Of a DNA stretch of 7,540 nucleotides, positions 6,163 through 7,540 are shown piece by piece. Each line of letters begins with the position of its first letter. The first letter of the stretch is position 1. The position numbers were made by a program, and so were the translations under genes. The stretch covers positions 16,311 to 23,850 of the forward strand of contig PMIZ01000456.1 in assembly GCA_003157225.1 (NCBI GenBank). Direction: 5' to 3'. The DNA is from Actinomycetota bacterium (GTDB lineage: Bacteria; Actinomycetota; Thermoleophilia; RBG-16-64-13). Below the pieces are notes generated by a model. That model had not been told where the DNA came from, searched no databases, and saw only the letters and a program-made list of their open reading frames with translations.

Positions 6163-7017
6163 ATGCCCCAGACCCTTACCTTGGCTGAATTGGCCCGCTT
6201 CGACGGCAAGGACGGGAGGCCCGCGTACGTCGCGGTGGACGGGGTGGTATATGACCTCTCGGCCAGCGGGTCATGGTCGAACGGCGAACATGCGCTGTGC
6301 GACCTGGGCGCCAGGGCCGGACGAGACCTGTCCGACGAGATCAAGTTCGCCCCCAGCTTCATGCGCTCGATGCTGGCGGCAATGCCCACTATAGGTACGA
6401 TCGCCCCTGCTACCCAGCGGGGAAGGCGCGTCGTCCAGGCAGGGCTCGTCGCGTTGCTCGCAGTTCTCCTTGCTGTGCCGTTCGTGGCAGTAGGCCGCGT
6501 GGGATTCAGAGCCAACCCCGCCTCCTGGACGGTGCTCCAGTTGGCCGCCCTGGAGGCCTTCACCTTGCTCTTCGTAGACATCATGGTCGGCGCCTTCCGT
6601 CCGCTACTCACGCGCATCTTCCGGACGCGCCTGCTGCATCGCGCCCATCAGTCCATCGCAATACTCGCGTTTGCACTCGCCATCTCCCATGGGACAATCA
6701 GGCTCGTGCTCGGTATTTCCGGGTATCCCCGAGCGCCGGTGTGGGTGGGCCCGTCGGTGCTCACACTGCTGGCCGTGGTCATCGCCGTCGCGTTCAGCCG
6801 TAGGGGGTTGAACCGCGTCTGGCGGTGGGTCCATCGCATTAACTACCTGCTTTTCGCCGCCATCCTGGTCCACGCCTCGTCGTTGGGATCCAACGTCCGC
6901 ACGCAGTCGTTCCTGAAGATCATCTTCCTTGTCTACGCGGCCGCCGTGGTGGCCGGCTTGGCGTACAGGATCTACCTCCTACTCAAGCGGGGACGGACTG
7001 TCCCCGCGCAGGCGTGA
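6163..7017 (+). CDS. cytochrome b5-like domain fused to a ferric-reductase-type two-heme membrane domain
   Basis: This protein has 284 residues. Residues 4-79 resemble the bacterial cytochrome b5-like heme/steroid-binding domain: LTLAELARFDGKDGRPAYVA, VVYDLSASGSWSNGEH, then AGRDLSDEIKFAPSF. His43 is kept. The histidine that I recall in the AP-H position of relatives is Ser65 here, so heme binding by this domain is doubtful. About six membrane segments follow (near 91-111, 124-145, 160-182, 195-212, 225-241, 250-274). They carry His162, His176, His224 and His237. The spacings of 14 and 13 equal those of the heme-ligand pairs in NADPH oxidase/ferric reductase proteins (NOX2 His101/115 and 209/222), so two stacked b hemes are predicted. 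No FAD or NAD(P)H domain is present, so the electron donor must be another protein or quinol. Start ATG 6163 is preceded by AGGAG at six bases; the TTG at 6160 is rejected. The gene lies 61 bases after the propeller-membrane gene. Confidence 0.82.
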   Translation: MPQTLTLAELARFDGKDGRPAYVAVDGVVYDLSASGSWSNGEHALCDLGARAGRDLSDEIKFAPSFMRSMLAAMPTIGTIAPATQRGRRVVQAGLVALLAVLLAVPFVAVGRVGFRANPASWTVLQLAALEAFTLLFVDIMVGAFRPLLTRIFRTRLLHRAHQSIAILAFALAISHGTIRLVLGISGYPRAPVWVGPSVLTLLAVVIAVAFSRRGLNRVWRWVHRINYLLFAAILVHASSLGSNVRTQSFLKIIFLVYAAAVVAGLAYRIYLLLKRGRTVPAQA

Positions 7018-7147
7018 GCGTTCCGCCTACGGTCAGCCGGTAGGTCTTGCTGCCGAGTCTGCGCCCGCGGGCCGCGGCTGGCCTTCCGCGCCGGCTCCTG
7101 TGGCACAATGGGGCACAGTCGCATAGTGGATGCCACCTGGAGGTCAG
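7018..7147 (+). other. intergenic region before the PLP-enzyme gene
   Basis: No RNA gene is seen. A small imperfect hairpin pairs CCTACGG (7026-7032) with CCGGTAGG (7037-7044, one bulged base) and is followed by TCTT. It is the only terminator candidate for the heme gene, and it is weak. TGGCACAAT (7101-7109) could be an extended -10 (CACAAT, four of six) with no clear -35, giving a start near 7116. Confidence 0.35.
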
Positions 7148-7540
7148 TTGAACAAGAAGCGCGCCTTGAACCAATCTCACCCGTCCACGGACATGTACGG
7201 CGTCGGCGTTAAGACCGCCGCGGTGCACGCCGGCACTCCTCCTAACGCCGTGACGGGAGCAGCCGCCCCCGATATCGTGATGTCGACCACGTTCGTCATC
7301 GATCCCAGTATCGCGTTCTCCGCGGATGAGATGACCGACGAGACACCCTTTGTGTACACGCGCTGGGGAAACCCGACCATCGCTCAGCTCGAACGTAGGC
7401 TGGCGGTGCTGGAGACCACCGAGGACTGCGTTGCCTTTGGAAGCGGGGTGGCGGCGATTGCGGCATTGTTCCTTCACGCGCTCAGGGCCGGTGACCACCT
7501 GCTGATGAGCGATGTCACCTACGCGGCAGCCTCCGAGTTC
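7148..7540 (+). CDS. PLP-dependent Cys/Met-metabolism (trans-sulfuration family) enzyme, 3'-truncated by window edge
   Basis: The frame is open to the last base; 131 residues are visible. It matches the N-terminal part of the cystathionine gamma-synthase / methionine gamma-lyase / O-acetylhomoserine sulfhydrylase family. The family-wide opening is VKTAAVHAGTPPNAVTGAAA (21-40). YTRWGNPTIAQLERRLAVLE (70-89) carries the Tyr and Arg that bind the cofactor phosphate of the neighbouring subunit, and FGSGVAAIAAL (97-107) contacts PLP. The catalytic lysine lies beyond the window, so the exact reaction (sulfhydrylation, gamma-synthesis or gamma-lysis) cannot be assigned. TTG 7148 is preferred because GGAGG (7139-7143) lies four bases ahead, which is somewhat close. 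The in-frame ATG 7130 would add six residues (MPPGGQ) but has no ribosome site; a stop at 7124-7126 bounds the frame. ATG 7193 would still keep the family core. A sulfur-amino-acid role would fit the sulfur theme at the window start, but the genes are not linked by operon. Confidence 0.85.
   Translation, partial: MNKKRALNQSHPSTDMYGVGVKTAAVHAGTPPNAVTGAAAPDIVMSTTFVIDPSIAFSADEMTDETPFVYTRWGNPTIAQLERRLAVLETTEDCVAFGSGVAAIAALFLHALRAGDHLLMSDVTYAAASEF

Noticed and set aside
7045..7095. GC-rich palindromic stretch (around GCCCGCGGGCCGCGGC) as a terminator or recombination site
   Set aside because: It contains overlapping short palindromes expected in GC-rich spacer DNA, with no single stable stem, T-run or matching copy elsewhere in the window.
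7101..7115. Sigma54-type promoter (TGGCAC followed by GC)
   Set aside because: The GG to GC spacing is nine bases, not ten, and the TT before GC is missing.

Overview
The window is GC-rich, and every gene I can support lies on the + strand. It reads as an ordinary chromosomal stretch of an anaerobic, Gram-positive-type actinobacterium, possibly a Coriobacteriia/OPB41-like lineage. That placement is inference. It rests on an oxygen-sensitive 2-hydroxyacyl-CoA dehydratase-family protein next to Se/S-carrier-type genes, an S-layer-homology (SLH) surface protein, an FGLLP-motif-type membrane protein, and a promoter sitting directly on a start codon, as in actinobacterial leaderless genes. I saw no tRNA, rRNA, CRISPR array, insertion sequence or phage gene.

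Layout. (1) 1-1712 is a compact three-gene operon: a 5'-truncated double-cubane-type 2-hydroxyacyl-CoA dehydratase/reductase homologue, a small DUF3343 (Se/S carrier-like) protein with a CGVC motif, and a short YedF/DsrE-like protein with a CGTC motif. The last two overlap by ATGA. Together they suggest anaerobic redox chemistry linked to sulfur or selenium handling. (2) 1713-1898 is a non-coding leader with a possible extended -10 and a hairpin. (3) 1899-3575 encodes an exported protein with three Ig-like (Big_5) domains and C-terminal SLH repeats, probably anchored to the cell wall. A perfect 15-bp hairpin follows it. (4) 3714-6101 encodes a large membrane protein: signal peptide, extracytoplasmic beta-propeller-like region, Gly/Ser linker, about nine membrane segments including an FGLVP motif, and a Pro/Gln/Trp-rich tail. 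Its promoter predicts a leaderless transcript. (5) 6163-7017 encodes a fusion of a cytochrome-b5-like domain with a ferric-reductase-type two-heme membrane domain. (6) From 7148 (or 7130) to the window end is the start of a PLP-dependent Cys/Met-metabolism enzyme.

How they may work together. The first three genes look like one functional unit. The surface protein and the propeller/membrane protein are both envelope components, but each seems to have its own promoter. The heme protein may be co-transcribed with the propeller protein or use a promoter overlapping that gene's stop codon. The least described element is the propeller-FGLLP protein. The heme protein is the second, because its b5-like domain seems to lack one usual heme-ligand histidine while its membrane part keeps a complete four-histidine set.
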